Assembly (NCBI GenBank): GCA_004794785.1
Contig: SJOL01009857.1
Coordinates: 341,342-405,341 of the forward strand
Direction of reading: 5' to 3'
Origin: Opisthorchis felineus
Lineage: Eukaryota > Platyhelminthes > Trematoda > Opisthorchiida > Opisthorchiidae
Length of the DNA stretch: 64,000 nt
A program made the position numbers and the translations under genes. Below, piece by piece: positions 33,447-45,625 of the stretch. The notes below the pieces were generated by a model, which saw nothing but the letters and a program-made list of their open reading frames with translations, did no database searches and had not been told where the DNA came from. Numbering within the stretch: position 1 is the first letter of the stretch; each line of letters opens with the position of its first letter.

Positions 33447-33689
33447 CAATGAAGCAGAATTTTTGGTTGCTGAAACAACAGCCGTGTTGCAAATGGTTAG
33501 AGCTAGGATAAATTCTTCGATGACTGCATGGTTCGAACTGAGAGTGAGAGATTCGTTCCGGAGAGTGGGCGTGCTTGTTCCTACCGGCGGCAGATCGGTG
33601 CAATCACCTAGACCGTCGTTACCGGTAGTGAGCAAGCTCATTTTGTCAACGACCGTTTTCAGTGAGTCGAAGTTGATCCTTGTCTCGGG
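33447..33689 (-). CDS. ATP10: Flippase exon: TICNT block
   Basis: 243 nt, phase 0 to 0; strong acceptor TTCTCCTTCCTTACAG, donor ATTG|GTAAGT. It encodes PETRINFDSLKTVVDKMSLL, a variable part, then EEFILALTICNTAVVSATKN. The F-x-x-AL-x-ICNT-VVS block is the N-domain element preceding the variable loop in ATP10 proteins, and PETR aligns with the PDTR-type lead-in. Its phase 0 start does not match the one extra base left by the exon at 48963, so an intervening exon is missing. Confidence 0.93.
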
Positions 33690-34864
33690 CTGTAAGGAAG
33701 GAGAAAAAAGACAGGCTTCGTCACTCATGAATCTCAACACGTTTTCGTCCAGAAAGCCCGTGACATGTGGCAGAACAATCCCCAACGCTATGTTCAAATA
33801 AGTGAAACCTTATAGAGGTATTCTGACGCAACTTAGAAGGTGAGTGCAGCGCAGTGAGTCATCATCCCTGCTATGATATATAGAAGGGTCAGTGCCTGTC
33901 CGTTTTCTCCAAAAAGAACGTTAAATTCTAGGCAACGATGTGTGCATACCCACCTACTAACGGGTATGTCCATGTGTGCGGGCACATGACGTCTCAGCTA
34001 CAAAAATCTGTCTAGTCTATCTACAGTGTCAAGGCGTCGAATCTTCCAAAGATTAATTTGTTGGTTTTTCTATGTACAGTTACACGACTGCTAAATAAAA
34101 ACATAATTTCTTACTCGTAGAAGTGGTCGTCATGAGGGGAACACATCTTCAGTGGTCGCAGTGGGGTGGATCTGTGGTTAGGAAATGTCCTGGTTCATTT
34201 GTGCTATTCAGTCGACCCGGGGGAACCAGAGCTGAAGGTTACTGACTAGATTCCACTGGAACTGTTAGACGGAACGATAAGAAAATGCAAAAGGACTATG
34301 TTTGCAACAACTTGCTGGAGGATACTGCATGTTGGGGAGGGGCAGTTTAAGAAATCCCAGTGGGATAACCTTCCTAAAACGATTTCCCACGAGTCGGTCA
34401 AACATTTGAATGTTTTCCACAATAATACATGGTAACTGGTCTTAAGTTGCAATCTGACAACCTTCTAAAAGTTTGTTCCAGAAGTTGCCGTTCCGGAAAA
34501 GGGCTAACAATAATATTCAGCATACTTTTGTTTGTGAAGGGATAGCACTTCGTGCCTCGAAACAATTCCTTTTCTGTGTATCAGCCTAACGAAGTACCGA
34601 AGCAAGCAACCCTTGAAGTCTACGGTCGGTTGAAGAGCATCGTGAACGAGAGATTCACTCAAATGGTGACTGAATTCTCTGTTCACAACAATTAGTAGGG
34701 AATAGTTGACTTGAACCTTACAAACCCATAATGAGAGCTTGGTAAGCAGTATACTTGTCATCAGCTGAAGCGAAGGTATAAAGTCGCATTCAGTTAACAC
34801 ACGCAGCCGACCGACTGTCTGAAGACCTAGCAACCCGATATGGAAAGTCTAGAGTCAAAGCACA

Positions 34865-34925
34865 GCGCAGTGGAATAAGATGTCAAAAGCCGACTTTTCG
34901 ATTGCCGTGGGCCATTTTTTCCAAT
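34865..34925 (+). mobile_element. Penelope-like terminal sequence, partial
   Basis: GCGCAGTGGAATAAGATGTC, a decayed CGACTTTTCGATTGCCGTGG and CCATTTTTTCC resemble the boxes at 14385-14460, where AGTGGAATAAGATG also occurs. Confidence 0.45.
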
Positions 34926-35129
34926 GATTTTCATAACCAGTTGAGTGTATCTAACCAACCCAGTTTGAACGCGAACACTACGCATCGGATGAGGAATATC
35001 CTTTCCATCAACATTCAGCTAACACAGCCATTTAAACGGTATTCTGAAAGGAGACATGTCCTCAAACGTAGATGTCACAGCAGCTAGGCTTTGAAATCAT
35101 CCTCCATCAGCTAAACGTAACGCAATGCC

Positions 35130-35530
35130 CATACGGCTGCTGAAAATTCTTCCACAGTCGACGACCGGTTTCACCCTTCTTGGAGCTCACCAGGTAGGCG
35201 AAGTCCCCGAACCTCTCTGAACCCGAATTGGGCAGATTCTGACAAATACTCTCATTTTCACACAGATTTGGTATTGACAAGAGACTCAACTGAATCCAGC
35301 TAAACCTCCCGTTTATGATAGACGGCTTCAATTGACACCAGGCCGCGTCAATTTTCAGTTCGCGCAATGTTCGAGATGTCGCAATGCGCTGTCCAAACGT
35401 AACACGCCATTAATGATGTTGCTGGAGACTCTTTGACAGACTAGGATCAGTTTCGTCCTTCTTGGTGTAGGTCTCCGTCAACTTTATGTCCTAATTGAAC
35501 CCAAGCTGCACGAGACGTGTTTCTTTTTTT
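35130..35530 (-). repeat. Two adjacent hammerhead-core repeats, reverse
   Basis: 35130-35330 and 35405-35530 both carry reverse-orientation core remnants (GGTTTCACCCTTCTTGGAGC with CTCACCAG; TTTCGTCCTTCTTGG) and the unit boxes (CCCGAATTGGGCAG, AGAGACTCAACTGAATCC). The CTGATGAG block is mutated in the first and lost in the second. Confidence 0.7.
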
Positions 35531-37424
35531 AACAGTTTTCCATTCGCCTGAAATGAATGGGTTAAGTGCAAATACACACTGTTGAGGCAGTTACATTTTG
35601 TTCTATACTGTGTGGGTTCAAGGTCTTGCTACGATGAGGTTCTAAATGGAGAGATCAGTTGAGTTTTAGGACGAGAAAGGGCGCAGCAGCCCCGTTAAAA
35701 CGATCCGTCGAGCATTCCATACACTTTATTTAGCGTGAATCAAGGACCATAATTCAAAAGTGTGGATGGTTTGATGGTGCCGAGGTTGATAAAAGTGCAC
35801 GACCAGCTATTGAGTTGATTACGTCTCTGTCAGAGCGTGCAATCCGCCAAGAGCGGTTCAGCGGCATGTGCGCATTTTTGGCGAATGGCCTGCATTGTCA
35901 ATCGTAATGAAAGCACATCTTGATAAAACACCACAAACTTACTACCAGCGTTTCCTTAGATATTTGCAAGCAGTCGCCGTCTTCATCGTTGACTGATCCC
36001 ACTGTTCAGTAAAAACGAAGAATAAACGTGAACAAGATTCAGTTAAATGAATGGAGCGATTAGACTGATAGTGGACACCGATAGATGCCTTGTTATTGAC
36101 ATGAACGAAACCGAAAAGCCGCAAGTCTTAGGGCTGTGAGTAGGAACCAGGGGTCAGCACATGGGTGTGACTATCAATTGCTATGCTTGATTATTTGACC
36201 AACCAGTTAATTAATTATCTAATTATCTAACTGATGACAAAATGGGTTTTTCGGCGAAATATCACGGTCATTTTGCGTGGAAAGACCTGTGGCAGGCGTC
36301 TCCTATGGACCTTGAGACCTCGCCCATACAGACAAATTTTCGGAGGTAGTACCGTATAAGATTAGATGCTCTTTAGAAGCACGTTTGCTGTGCTCATCGG
36401 ATGTTACATGTTAGAATGGCTTTAAAAAAGTGCCGCAGGAAAAACTTAGAACTGCGGGTAAGAGATGTTGACACAAATTAATCATAATGAAACTCAAAAT
36501 AATGTTGGACTTGTTAGAGACCTCTGAATCAACTTAACTTTGAAAGCATACCACTGAGAAGTTTGTATTCCACGAAAAAGGAAGAATTCTAGCGGACTAG
36601 TGGAATATCGGAATAAGGACTAAATTATTCAGTCGCTGTTCAGTTGGAGAACTCGATCGAAAGTTACTCGAAGGATAACAAAGGAATGCCTGCAAAAAGG
36701 GACAGTAGAACAAGTGAAGGAAACCGAAATGTATTTTCACGAACAGCACACGCGAAATGGGACGGTGTCGATGCTGATGGACTCCCGTAATTGACAAGGT
36801 ACACCACAAGCGGTTTCACTGAGCCGAATTTCGGATTAAATCACCTTTCCCGGTATGAGTCCCAGATTAAACGGATGGCGGTTATGGCAGTGAAGCACCA
36901 GTGTTGAACACTGATGTTATGCTGTCGATGATGAAGATGATGGTGGTGGTTCCAAAACCAACAACGCCCAACTGACGGCTAATTGTTGCCAAGTCAACTG
37001 GAACAACTGAACTGTGGAATCCCACGGCGCATGTAGAGGCTGCTCCGGTGACCTACGCCCAGAGTGCAGTATTACGATGGATCAAGGTTAACTATTACTC
37101 AGTGTGATTTCTACGATACCGATTGCAGTGTGGCTCATAACAGTAGTGTAACGCCCTGAGAGGTAGTATGTAAAGCCGGGTCGTTTGCAGGTCCTGGCGA
37201 TGACCTTTACCACCAACAACCTAAACCCAGAAAATGTACTTACAAAGCATAATGGTTATCCACGGTTTAATGGTGTTGGTCGATAGGACAGCAACACCAG
37301 CGTAAGCATATATAAATCGCGGCAATTTCTAACAAAAAACCGCGTGTAAATGCACCAAACCCCAAGGACGAACACGAAATACTCAGAAGGCACCTGGAAT
37401 AGCATACGTAACACACTACTCTTA

Positions 37425-37640
37425 GGGTTGCTGAAAACTCTTCGACAGCCGAAGAGGGGTTTCGCCCTTGTTGGGGCTCATCAGGTAGGCGCGATCCTCG
37501 AGTTTCCGTCAACCTCATGTTCTACTTGAACCTAAATTGGACAGCTTTGGACAAAAACTCTCATTTGCACAAGGATTTGGTTTTGAAAAGAGACTCAAAT
37601 GAATCCATCTGAATCTCTTGTTTATGATGGTGGTGGACTA
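37425..37640 (-). repeat. Hammerhead-core repeat with best core
   Basis: Reverse orientation. On the minus strand the core at 37484-37459 is CTGATGAG, stem II GCCC/GGGC with a short loop, then CGAAAC. Compared with the copy at 31398-31423 a U-G pair in stem II is replaced by C-G, so pairing is kept. The GTTGCTGAAAACTCTTCGAC and AAGAGACTCAAATGAATCC boxes flank it. Confidence 0.82.
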
Positions 37641-38934
37641 GTTCGACGTCAACGCGGACCAACCTTAAAAGTGTGAGAAATTAGTGAGAAGCTGGTGAAA
37701 AAAGATGGGTGCGTCAGTCAACTACGCAATAAGGTGGTGCTATCAAACAGCTGATGACGACGCTTCACCTAATATCATAGCCAGCTCCAAAGGCACAAAA
37801 GTAGGGACTGGACTCGATTCATGGGTTTCGGAAACAAGATAACTTGGCTTTGGAACGACTGCACGCGTCAATTAGGAAAGATAAGTTTCAAAGCTTTCAT
37901 TCGTCTCCGGTTAATGCAACTTAAAGAAGAAATCAAACAGACGTGATATGAGTTATCGAATTTCAGCATTTAAAATGTATGGTTTGTCAGTGAGCGGGTC
38001 TGCTATTGCCAGTCTGTCGTGTGAAGGAAAGATTGTATTGTGACATCCACTCGACCTCACTCTAGCTTCCATCCACTGTTAGTTGGAAGAATGTCGGAAT
38101 GAAATCTACCGAATTAAGACCTTTTACCTGAAATTCTTTCAAAAGGTTACTGTTGTTCAGCCCGACAACCAAACACTGATAGTTTAACGTCGTATACAAT
38201 GACGTACACCCCACATTCCATTAAACTATTATGGATCAGTATATTTTTCCAGCTCATGTCAACTTGAGTGCGGCAGTCGAGCAAGTTGGCAACTAGATCG
38301 AACTGATCAGGTGGTACTCCTCGGATCGATAGCTATGCAGTGAAAACTTCATGTGCTGCGTGGCGAAGGAGGGCTGACCTAATATAAGGGGTGCAGAGCC
38401 AATAATTAAATTGAAGATATGGTGTTGAGTCACCCAGATTTAAAGAAAGCTGTGCTTGTGCGGCTGGACATGTCAGATTGAGGACAAATTGGCTGGTAAC
38501 GAACGAAGTCCAAATATCGACACACCGTTTAGCTGAGGCACACACATTTTACTCGTGTTAAACACATCAGACTTGTTGTGCTCCATCAATCACTCGAAGT
38601 GATACGAGTAAAACAAGGTGACAAAGACTGACTGCCAACTGACAGTCGTGTGTTTTGCTGGCACTGACCACATAATGAGTCGCAACAGAGGTTCGTGTCC
38701 GTTGCTAATGGCTTCTTACATCTCGGATTAGCTAGTCCAGTGACAGATACAAGACGCAGTACAACAGCTGACCTTTGACCCAGGTAGTGTTCTGAGTTGA
38801 ACAATACAGTAAGAAGACGGAAACTGGTAGATGCACGCATTTCGTATTGGCTCGCCAGTACCAAATCACCCATAACCAGAAACCATTTTATAAATGAGCG
38901 TGCGTTGGAACAGTGCTATTCTCGAGCACATGGT

Positions 38935-39165
38935 CGATGAGATGCCTTCAATTGAAAATTCGTCCTGTCAGTGGAGTTCATCTATGCTGAACAGACGAGA
39001 AGCACTGTACAGCTGTTTCATCCTTATTGGAAATCCCCAGCAGTACGCATCCAACGAAACTCCAGGGAGTCTCGAACCCACGATCTCCCGGCTACAAATT
39101 TGAACTCTTAAACGTTCGGCAACGAGCAGCTGATCAGCACTTCGATATGGCATAGCGCAGCTCAC
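38935..39165 (-). repeat. tRNA-derived SINE
   Basis: On the minus strand it has a head with GTTGCCGAACGTTTAAGAG, a B-box-like GGGTTCGAGACTCC, then GTTTCGTTGGATGCG, TACTGCTGGGGATTTCC, GGATGAAACAGCTGTACAG and TTCTCGTCTGTTCAGCATAG. It is the most complete single copy of the SINE that forms the foldback at 15125-15830. Confidence 0.75.
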
Positions 39166-39354
39166 GCATCAATCTCGCATAACTAGTGTTTGGTTTTGCT
39201 GACGGTCCAAAAGGTGGTACATTAACTGTTCTAGTTGCTTTGAAACGTTACGAAAATTTTTCAAGGTCCGGAGCACCCCACTCCGGGACTGCAGTTCGGC
39301 AGTTAAACTGAAACGAGGGGAGGAAACGTTAGCATACCCTCTTGAAAGAACATA

Positions 39355-39715
39355 TACCACTGAAAACCATTCGACAGTCCACTACCGGCTTCGTCTTCAT
39401 TGGGTATCATCAGGTAAGTGAGGTCCCCAAGCCTTCATCAGCCTTCTACTTGGACATCGAGTCGAACGCAGTGAGTGAAAAGCACTCATTTTTAAATCAC
39501 ATTGATGTTAATGGGAGAATCTTTCATTTATCATATTCTTCAAATGAGTGGTAGTAGTACAGAGTTATACCGACAAAATATGCTACGATATCTCGAATAT
39601 CGTGCTAAATGAAGCATGAGAAGACCTTTATGCAGCAGATTCATTTGAAGAATATCATAAACGGGGGTTCATTTGAGTATTTCGCTAATACTAATGATAT
39701 TTGCAAATGCTTGTG
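39355..39715. repeat. Hammerhead-core repeats, opposed partial copies
   Basis: 39355-39430 is a reverse core remnant (CCGGCTTCGTCTTCATTGG, ATCATCAGGTAAG). 39545-39715 is forward and carries ATCTCGAATATCGTGCTAAA, ATATCATAAACGGGGG and ATATTTGCAAATG. The core is lost. Confidence 0.65.
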
Positions 39716-42700
39716 GTTCGTTAGCTAACATGCACTATTTGATTTGGTTCCGAACTGCGTAAATCCCAGCGCGCTAAGGGGTAACTGCTGTAGTAAATCT
39801 GCATCGGTTCAATTAAAATTTATCGGTAGCGAGCCGCAACCCACCCACTAAACACGTGCACTATATTGTGAGTAACCTGTAGTCCGGAGGAACAGTGTGC
39901 ACAGACCTAAGCACACTTGCGAGTTGTAGCCCAGCACAGGTCATTGGGTCGCATGGGCTGAGTGCCTAAATTTCCAATGAAATGGTTTGCCAAGCTGTAA
40001 GACACAACGATGCAGCTGCTTAGACGTAGACATGCACGAGTCGGTCTACATTGACGGGAGTCAGCGCAATTTTAACTTGACACAGTTGGATCATGCAGTA
40101 CAATGGCTATCTTGTCAGTCGAACGGAGTCCATACTTTTGGGATAGCTGCACAGGTTGTCCTTTCTTCGTTGATTTGTTCTGGAGAGCTTAATGGATATT
40201 GAACATAGGCATTACAAGTGAGCAACTCCTATTGGAAGTATGCCACAGGTGTATTCCGACTCCGTTTCTTCCATACACATTTTGCATCATGTGATTAAAC
40301 GTTTTTCTAGATCTGAGTGAGAAATACACAACCGAAGTATTGCCTTCATTACATAGTTCCCCTCCCCATCTCCCCAATGGAAATTCCACTGACACCCCGG
40401 TATTTACGCATCAATTATAGCATCTACCGCCTCCGATGCGTAGCTATCTACATCTAATCGGCGAACGAAACTGTGGCAACTTTAACCACAGTACAACAAG
40501 TACGCGGTTTTTACAGCTGACGATGATAACAACAGTAAGTCGCAAGAATGGTAATCCTGGATAGACACTGTCCCATACCCCATGCCAAGGGTCATACTTC
40601 TGTCTCGAAGGATAACGGAAGACTGGACTCCGTATCGTCGAAGGCCATGTGAAGAATTGAAGTCTATTTGGTCTAGGGAACTTGCGCTAGATGGATTGCG
40701 ACTTGCACAGATCTGGCCGCCAATCAATATCTCCAATTAACAGTTGTTTCTGACGCTGTTGGAATCAATCTACCCTGTTCCGAAGATAGTTACTTTGAAG
40801 TAAAAGTAAATAATAGCCTAACGAGCATTTGCTTATGACTCCAAAAACTGCCATTCCTTCAGAAATATGCAAAGTGTATCACGTTATCGCACATGTGTAC
40901 ATTTTGGTTCGTCCTTCTTCAGAATATAGCGGACCAAAAAGTCGGTAGTTGCATGATCATAAGTTTTTGAAGCCGTCTCCCTGATTTGTCCTGCGAGTCC
41001 GAGGGAATATTGAACACCGTTAAAAACAGTAGTCCCTCTTGATGACCGAAAAGCAAGCTCAGCGTCTGAATGCTGTATTAGCACGAGCAATATTCTTAAA
41101 CAGGGAACATCGAAAAGAGTATCGAAAATCCAACAGATGAACATTGTTTGCAAAAACGGAGAAAAGTTTCTACCTATTTTCACTGATTCGAACAGCCGGA
41201 AGAGAGTAATTTGTCAATAAAAGAATCAATAGAAAAGGATGAACCTACGAGTCACTCACATAAATGCTATCTCGATAGTTCGATTCAATGGGCTGGAGGA
41301 TAGGAGAGTCGACCTCCTGCACCAAAGAACGAAACTAAATGACATGTGGACACCGGATTCCAACACAGAATTGTGATGTGGATGCTCCGTCTGAATAAAA
41401 TAGCACTTCACTTCGTCTTTGAAGAGTCTTCCAATGGTATACCCGTTCCCAAAATACATCCGGGTTCTTCTCACTTCCTTAATGTGGCTTATCCACAGGG
41501 GGACTACTGTATAACGCATGCTTGCGCGGTCGTTTTTGAACTAACCCGAATGACCTATCTATCCACTTCCAATAATCATATTCATCCAAACCTACTTCCC
41601 TATTGCCAAATTATTGTTGTTCTTTCATTAACGACGTCTTGGCCACGTGTTTGCTGCCCAGGACCATTCTGAGTCATTTGTAACTGCCCTCAGGAACTTC
41701 GTATTAATGATACTACTGTGAATATTACGCAAAAGTAATCCAGAAGATACACATATAATCTGAGCTCTAGACTATCGCTCCTTGTGTCCTGGACGCGAGG
41801 TCTTTGTGATCAGTTTAGCGATGTCACTGAGAAATAAATGGACTGTAGACGGATTACTGTAGAAACGGTAAAAGAATGATGACAGTGCGCTATTCACTGA
41901 AAAATGCCAGCCATATGCTGGTATGCATGTGAAGATGTGATGCATGATCGAACGATATTCGGAACCAATTTCTGGGTGTTTATCTTACACGACCCATTTG
42001 CCGGGGATCTGATTCGACCCTATCCCACCAAACAGGGTTTACTGTTAAACTACGGTTATTAAGGCACTCCATGGCGGGCTCATTATGGTTCAATTACTAT
42101 CTCAAACCCTGGCTCTGTGCAATGAAACTATAAGTGGAAAAAAATTGTCGGTACTGTGCGTTCAAAAGTGATAGCTGAACTTTTACTTCAAGACGCTGAA
42201 CGGGTGGATCGTCAGCTGACTGTGTCGAAGTTCGTTTGGGTGACATTACCATTTTCGATATTCCACTGGCATTGAGTGTTACTGTTACTAACCTCCACCA
42301 ACTTATATCCCATATCTTGTGCCCTTCATCCTCACAAATCCCTTACCAGTCAATCAGCAGCGCACGCGAATCTGATGACAGGAATAAAGTTATTACATAT
42401 TTCAGAGGCTGAGAGTGCGATTGAAGTAGAGAGGTTCCTCAAATTAGTCGGAAAGTCGGTCAACTGAGCGTGCGTGAATTGTTCGCGTGCATCCGTTATT
42501 CAAAAGTGTCTCTAGCCGGGTTCCTGTGAAGCGCTGAAGATTTATTCGAACACGATCACTAACGATATCCACCGGATTTAATCAACAAGATTCCAATCCT
42601 TCAGAATACAGACCAAGGTAATTCGACCGATTGAAGCCGAGAGATCTAGTTAGCACTGCAATGGCGTGCCTCGTAGAGCCACTGACAAGCTTATAAGGTG

Positions 42701-43006
42701 GTCAAGTAATGAGAATTTAAAAGCAGCAGCCGACGGTCGAAGTGAATGCCACACAGACGTTCTGTGTCCATCGTGTTCGTACGTCCCTGTAGCTTGAGAA
42801 GATACGCCATTGACGTTTACCGAATACTGGCCATAAAATATTTCAGTAGCTGGCCGGTTGCGACAAGATAAGACGAAACAGCTGGTCATAGTTTAATGTA
42901 GTAAACCATGGCTAAACATTATTAATATCATTCCACCTGCCATTCAATGAGGAACAGAGCGTATTCATACCCATGCTATGAAAAGCAAGATATTTCTCCA
43001 GTTCAG

Positions 43007-43210
43007 GCAGCTATCTAAGATGGTTGACGCACTATGACGAGGATCCTGTCACCCCGGTAACTGTGTTTTTATTCGGCCCAAATTTGTGGCAAGAGGAGCT
43101 TAGACAAAACAATAACCACGGCTTTTGGGTGGAGTGTAAATGGCAGTATGGACGAAAAGGGGTGTTATGTTTTCAAAGGATTTCGACGGACAGGGCAACT
43201 TGGGTTATTG
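43007..43210 (+). CDS. Antisense candidate gene, exon c (204 nt, phase 1-1)
   Basis: Acceptor TTTCTCCAGTTCAG, donor ATTG|GTAAGT (near-perfect). It encodes SYLRWLTHYDEDPVTPVTVF, LFGPNLWQEELRQ, GFWVECKWQYGRKGVLCFQR and DRATWVIG. It has a W-V-E-C pattern, two further Cys and alternating strands. Phase 1 at both ends, typical of shuffled extracellular domain exons, leads in frame to the next exon at 43788. No domain family was recognised; extracellular location is inferred from exon phase and Cys content. Confidence 0.5.
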
Positions 43211-43787
43211 GTAAGTAATTTTTAACTCCTTTCTGGCATCTAGCGAAGGCATTGTGCACAGAGAAACCGACTCTTTGGCACAAACTTATTGGGAGGCTAG
43301 TTGCTAGACCATTACATAGAGACATTACCGTCCCCCACCAAAAAGAAACCTGATTGTAAGCGCACGTAGCTCCTCCATATGCAACGGCCTGGTAGCAAAC
43401 AATGAGACGCGCTGCACCGTTGGTGGGATTACTGTATACGTAACTTGAAACATAACCTGTGTAGCAGTCCAACGTTAACATCCAGCGCATCTTCTGAAGG
43501 TATAGCACTGACGGTTGACGAGTAGAACGGGTGACGGCATTTTCGCATCAGATACACCGTTTTTTAACGTTTTCACAATCTCCGTTCTGGGGAAAGTTGG
43601 ATCTTCACATCTCCATGCGCACCTGCTTCTGCCTGCTATCTCCATCAAACTTTCAATACCCGACTATACCATCTCTACTCTGATGCATACGCGAATACGA
43701 TGGGGTTACTGGTAAGAAACTGAAATGAAAAGAACAAAACACCTGAGGCTTCTGTGTAATAGGTGAAACATGTTTACACGAATGTAG

Positions 43788-44030
43788 GCAAAGACAATCA
43801 GTCGTATGGCTTTGTTTGGGCGTTGCCTTGGTTTCCTACCCCTGAAACGGTTAAACTGGGTCGATTTAAGGTAGGAACGGCTGATGTCGACGTCATAAAC
43901 GCATGTGGATCTACCTTGACAACGGTTACCAGGAGTGGTCAGGTCGTAATAAGCATGCATACTGTAGTGATCGAATGGCATAACGCGGAAGAAAATGAAA
44001 ATGTGGGAATTTGTAGCACCGAAAATATTG
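43788..44030 (+). CDS. Antisense candidate gene, exon d (243 nt, phase 1-1)
   Basis: Acceptor TTTACACGAATGTAG, donor ATTG|GTAAGA. An in-frame TAG lies just upstream of the acceptor region, so the frame needs splicing. It encodes DNQSYGFVWALPWFPTPETV, LGRFKVGTADVDVINACGST and SGQVVISMHTVVIEW, strand-rich with Cys at two places. It joins in phase with the exons at 43210 and 44348. The INAC plus strand pattern parallels the W-x-x-C units of its neighbours. Function unknown. Confidence 0.5.
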
Positions 44031-44347
44031 GTAAGAAGAGAAACTAGTGCAGGTTTTTCAAACTTACGATACACAAAAGTCCCATTCACAGCAGAATCAG
44101 ACACGAGAAGATCAGAATGGTGAAGTGTTTAGATAGGTATGTTCGAATCTATCGTGAACAAGGGCTTCAGCTGCCCTTAAGGGTGTTGCATCATTATCTG
44201 CAATGGTTTGGCAGCCGTTGCGCAGGAACAACGCTGGAATCACCAAGCAAACCTTGACCCCTATTTCATGCCAAGGAGGTGTTTTCGCTTAAGAGGACAA
44301 CTAGAAAGCTGACTCAGTAGGGTCAAGAGCGATATGAAACAACTCAG

Positions 44348-44431
44348 TCTCCATGTGGAATACGGAGTTCGTCACTGCAACTGACACCGGATCGCGATTT
44401 ATGCAGGTCTGGCATTCGATCGTCGTGCGTG
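44348..44431 (+). CDS. Antisense candidate gene, exon e (84 nt, phase 1-1)
   Basis: Short open segment after AACAACTCAG, ending CGT G|GTAAGC, a strong donor. It encodes SMWNTEFVTATDTGSRFMQV and WHSIVVR. An in-frame stop precedes it. The D-x-G then alternating hydrophobic pattern (DTGSRFMQVWHSIVV) is like RSGQVVISMHTVVI in the previous exon and DKGNIITGQILLPY at 49974. It is phase-compatible with its neighbours. Confidence 0.4.
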
Positions 44432-44574
44432 GTAAGCGTGTATCTGGGAGATTGCTGAAACCGACTAGTCCTGTCTCATGAGATAGTCGTCCGAAAGTTA
44501 AGGAAGTAAGTATCCTTATCTTCAGGGCTATTAAGTGGACTGTTGAGTTACTGGGTCCGGAGTTCCAGGTTCTT

Positions 44575-44638
44575 GGATAACCGATATCCTTGTACAGTGG
44601 TGGTCCCATCAGCCAATGTACAAGGATATGGGTTATCC
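44575..44638. repeat. 21-bp inverted repeat with 22-base loop
   Basis: GGATAACCGATATCCTTGTA at 44575 and its inverted copy ending GGTTATCC at 44638 pair over 21 bases with one mismatch. The flanks are weakly palindromic, and both strands carry similar open frames across it. It could be a MITE-like remnant or a structured RNA; no element ends were identified. Confidence 0.85.
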
Positions 44639-44829
44639 AGCATACCTGACCGCCAGAACTGCCTTCCACCGTTTGAGTCATTTCTGAATAGACTGAGCAG
44701 ATCACTGACAACCGTTGGCATGGTATGCCGACCAATATGACCTCTCACGAGTAAGGGGAAATCACCTCAAAACGATTGATTCCAGCGGATCCGAGTTCTA
44801 TTCCGTTCGGGTTTGGTGAGTTATTCTAG

Positions 44830-44973
44830 ACTGTATTCGGACCCAAATGACGTACTACCGCGGAAGCTCCAAAGTTCACATCTTTCACATTCTGAACGGC
44901 GTTTCGAACAACGATATGAATAGTTGTAGTGGATCGGCTACTATAAGATGGGACCGCGTCTACAAAAATGTTG
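44830..44973 (+). CDS. Antisense candidate gene, exon f (144 nt, phase 1-1)
   Basis: Acceptor GAGTTATTCTAG, donor GTTG|GTAGCC (moderate). It encodes DCIRTQMTYYRGSSKVHIFH, ILNGVSNNDMNSCSGSATIR and WDRVYKNV. The frame remains open for 24 codons past the donor, so the donor is uncertain. It continues the chain 43007, 43788, 44348 in the same phase. Confidence 0.4.
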
Positions 44974-45524
44974 GTAGCCACGGCTGTATAAGCCCCTGGT
45001 TTAGGAATAATGTTGAGCATGTGAAGAAAATACTAGAATGGACTTAAATTAGTCACTGTACTTATTGAAGACTTGACTTGGCAATTTTGATATGTTCAAA
45101 TCGACATAGTTTGTTGACAAGGGAATCAAATGGACGTACAAAAATGATCAGAAGAGACTTCCAATCAACGGGTGGTAGAAAAGGATGTTGTGGATCCACC
45201 CGATAAAACAGCGTCACAACGCACCAAAAGTAGGAACTGGGAGCTGACTCAACAAGACGAACCAATCGAAAGATCTACACGCTCAGAAGGAACAAACCAA
45301 CAGAATAAGATGAAAGCTCTTTGTTGTAAAAGGACTCTGGATCAAGCGCAGTGGACTGACAGAGTTTTCGAAGGGAACCGCATCCTAAAGTTAGATAGTA
45401 TTGGTGGAAAACACCAATAAACGAATAAAATAATACTCGTTCAGATGTAACATTCTTTCGGTGCCTGAATGTCATGTCAATCGAAAGAAGCACGAGGGAT
45501 GAGTTACTTACAGGTTGTCCAGCT

Positions 45525-45625
45525 CCAGACAGGAGCAGTCGAGATGCCGGGGTTTGGTTCAAAACATGGACCTTCCGGTGCAGTAAGCTCACACCTAAAC
45601 CACTGAACTACCCCGGGCTCATTGG
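45525..45625 (-). repeat. tRNA-derived SINE head
   Basis: On the minus strand: GTAGTTCAGTGGTTTAGGTG (A-box-like), then ACCGGAAGGTCCATG and GTTTTGAACCAAACCCC (B-box-like). It resembles the head at 2730-2801, which shares ACCGGAAGGTC. Confidence 0.55.

Noticed and set aside
40482..40736. Minus-strand frame considered as the missing flippase loop exon
   Set aside because: Ser-rich composition is suggestive, but no acceptor gives the required two-base start and no donor restores phase 0.
43552..43711. Plus-strand segment between exons c and d with GTAAGA donor
   Set aside because: It starts in phase 1 but ends in phase 2, which breaks the frame with exon d; exon c joins exon d directly.
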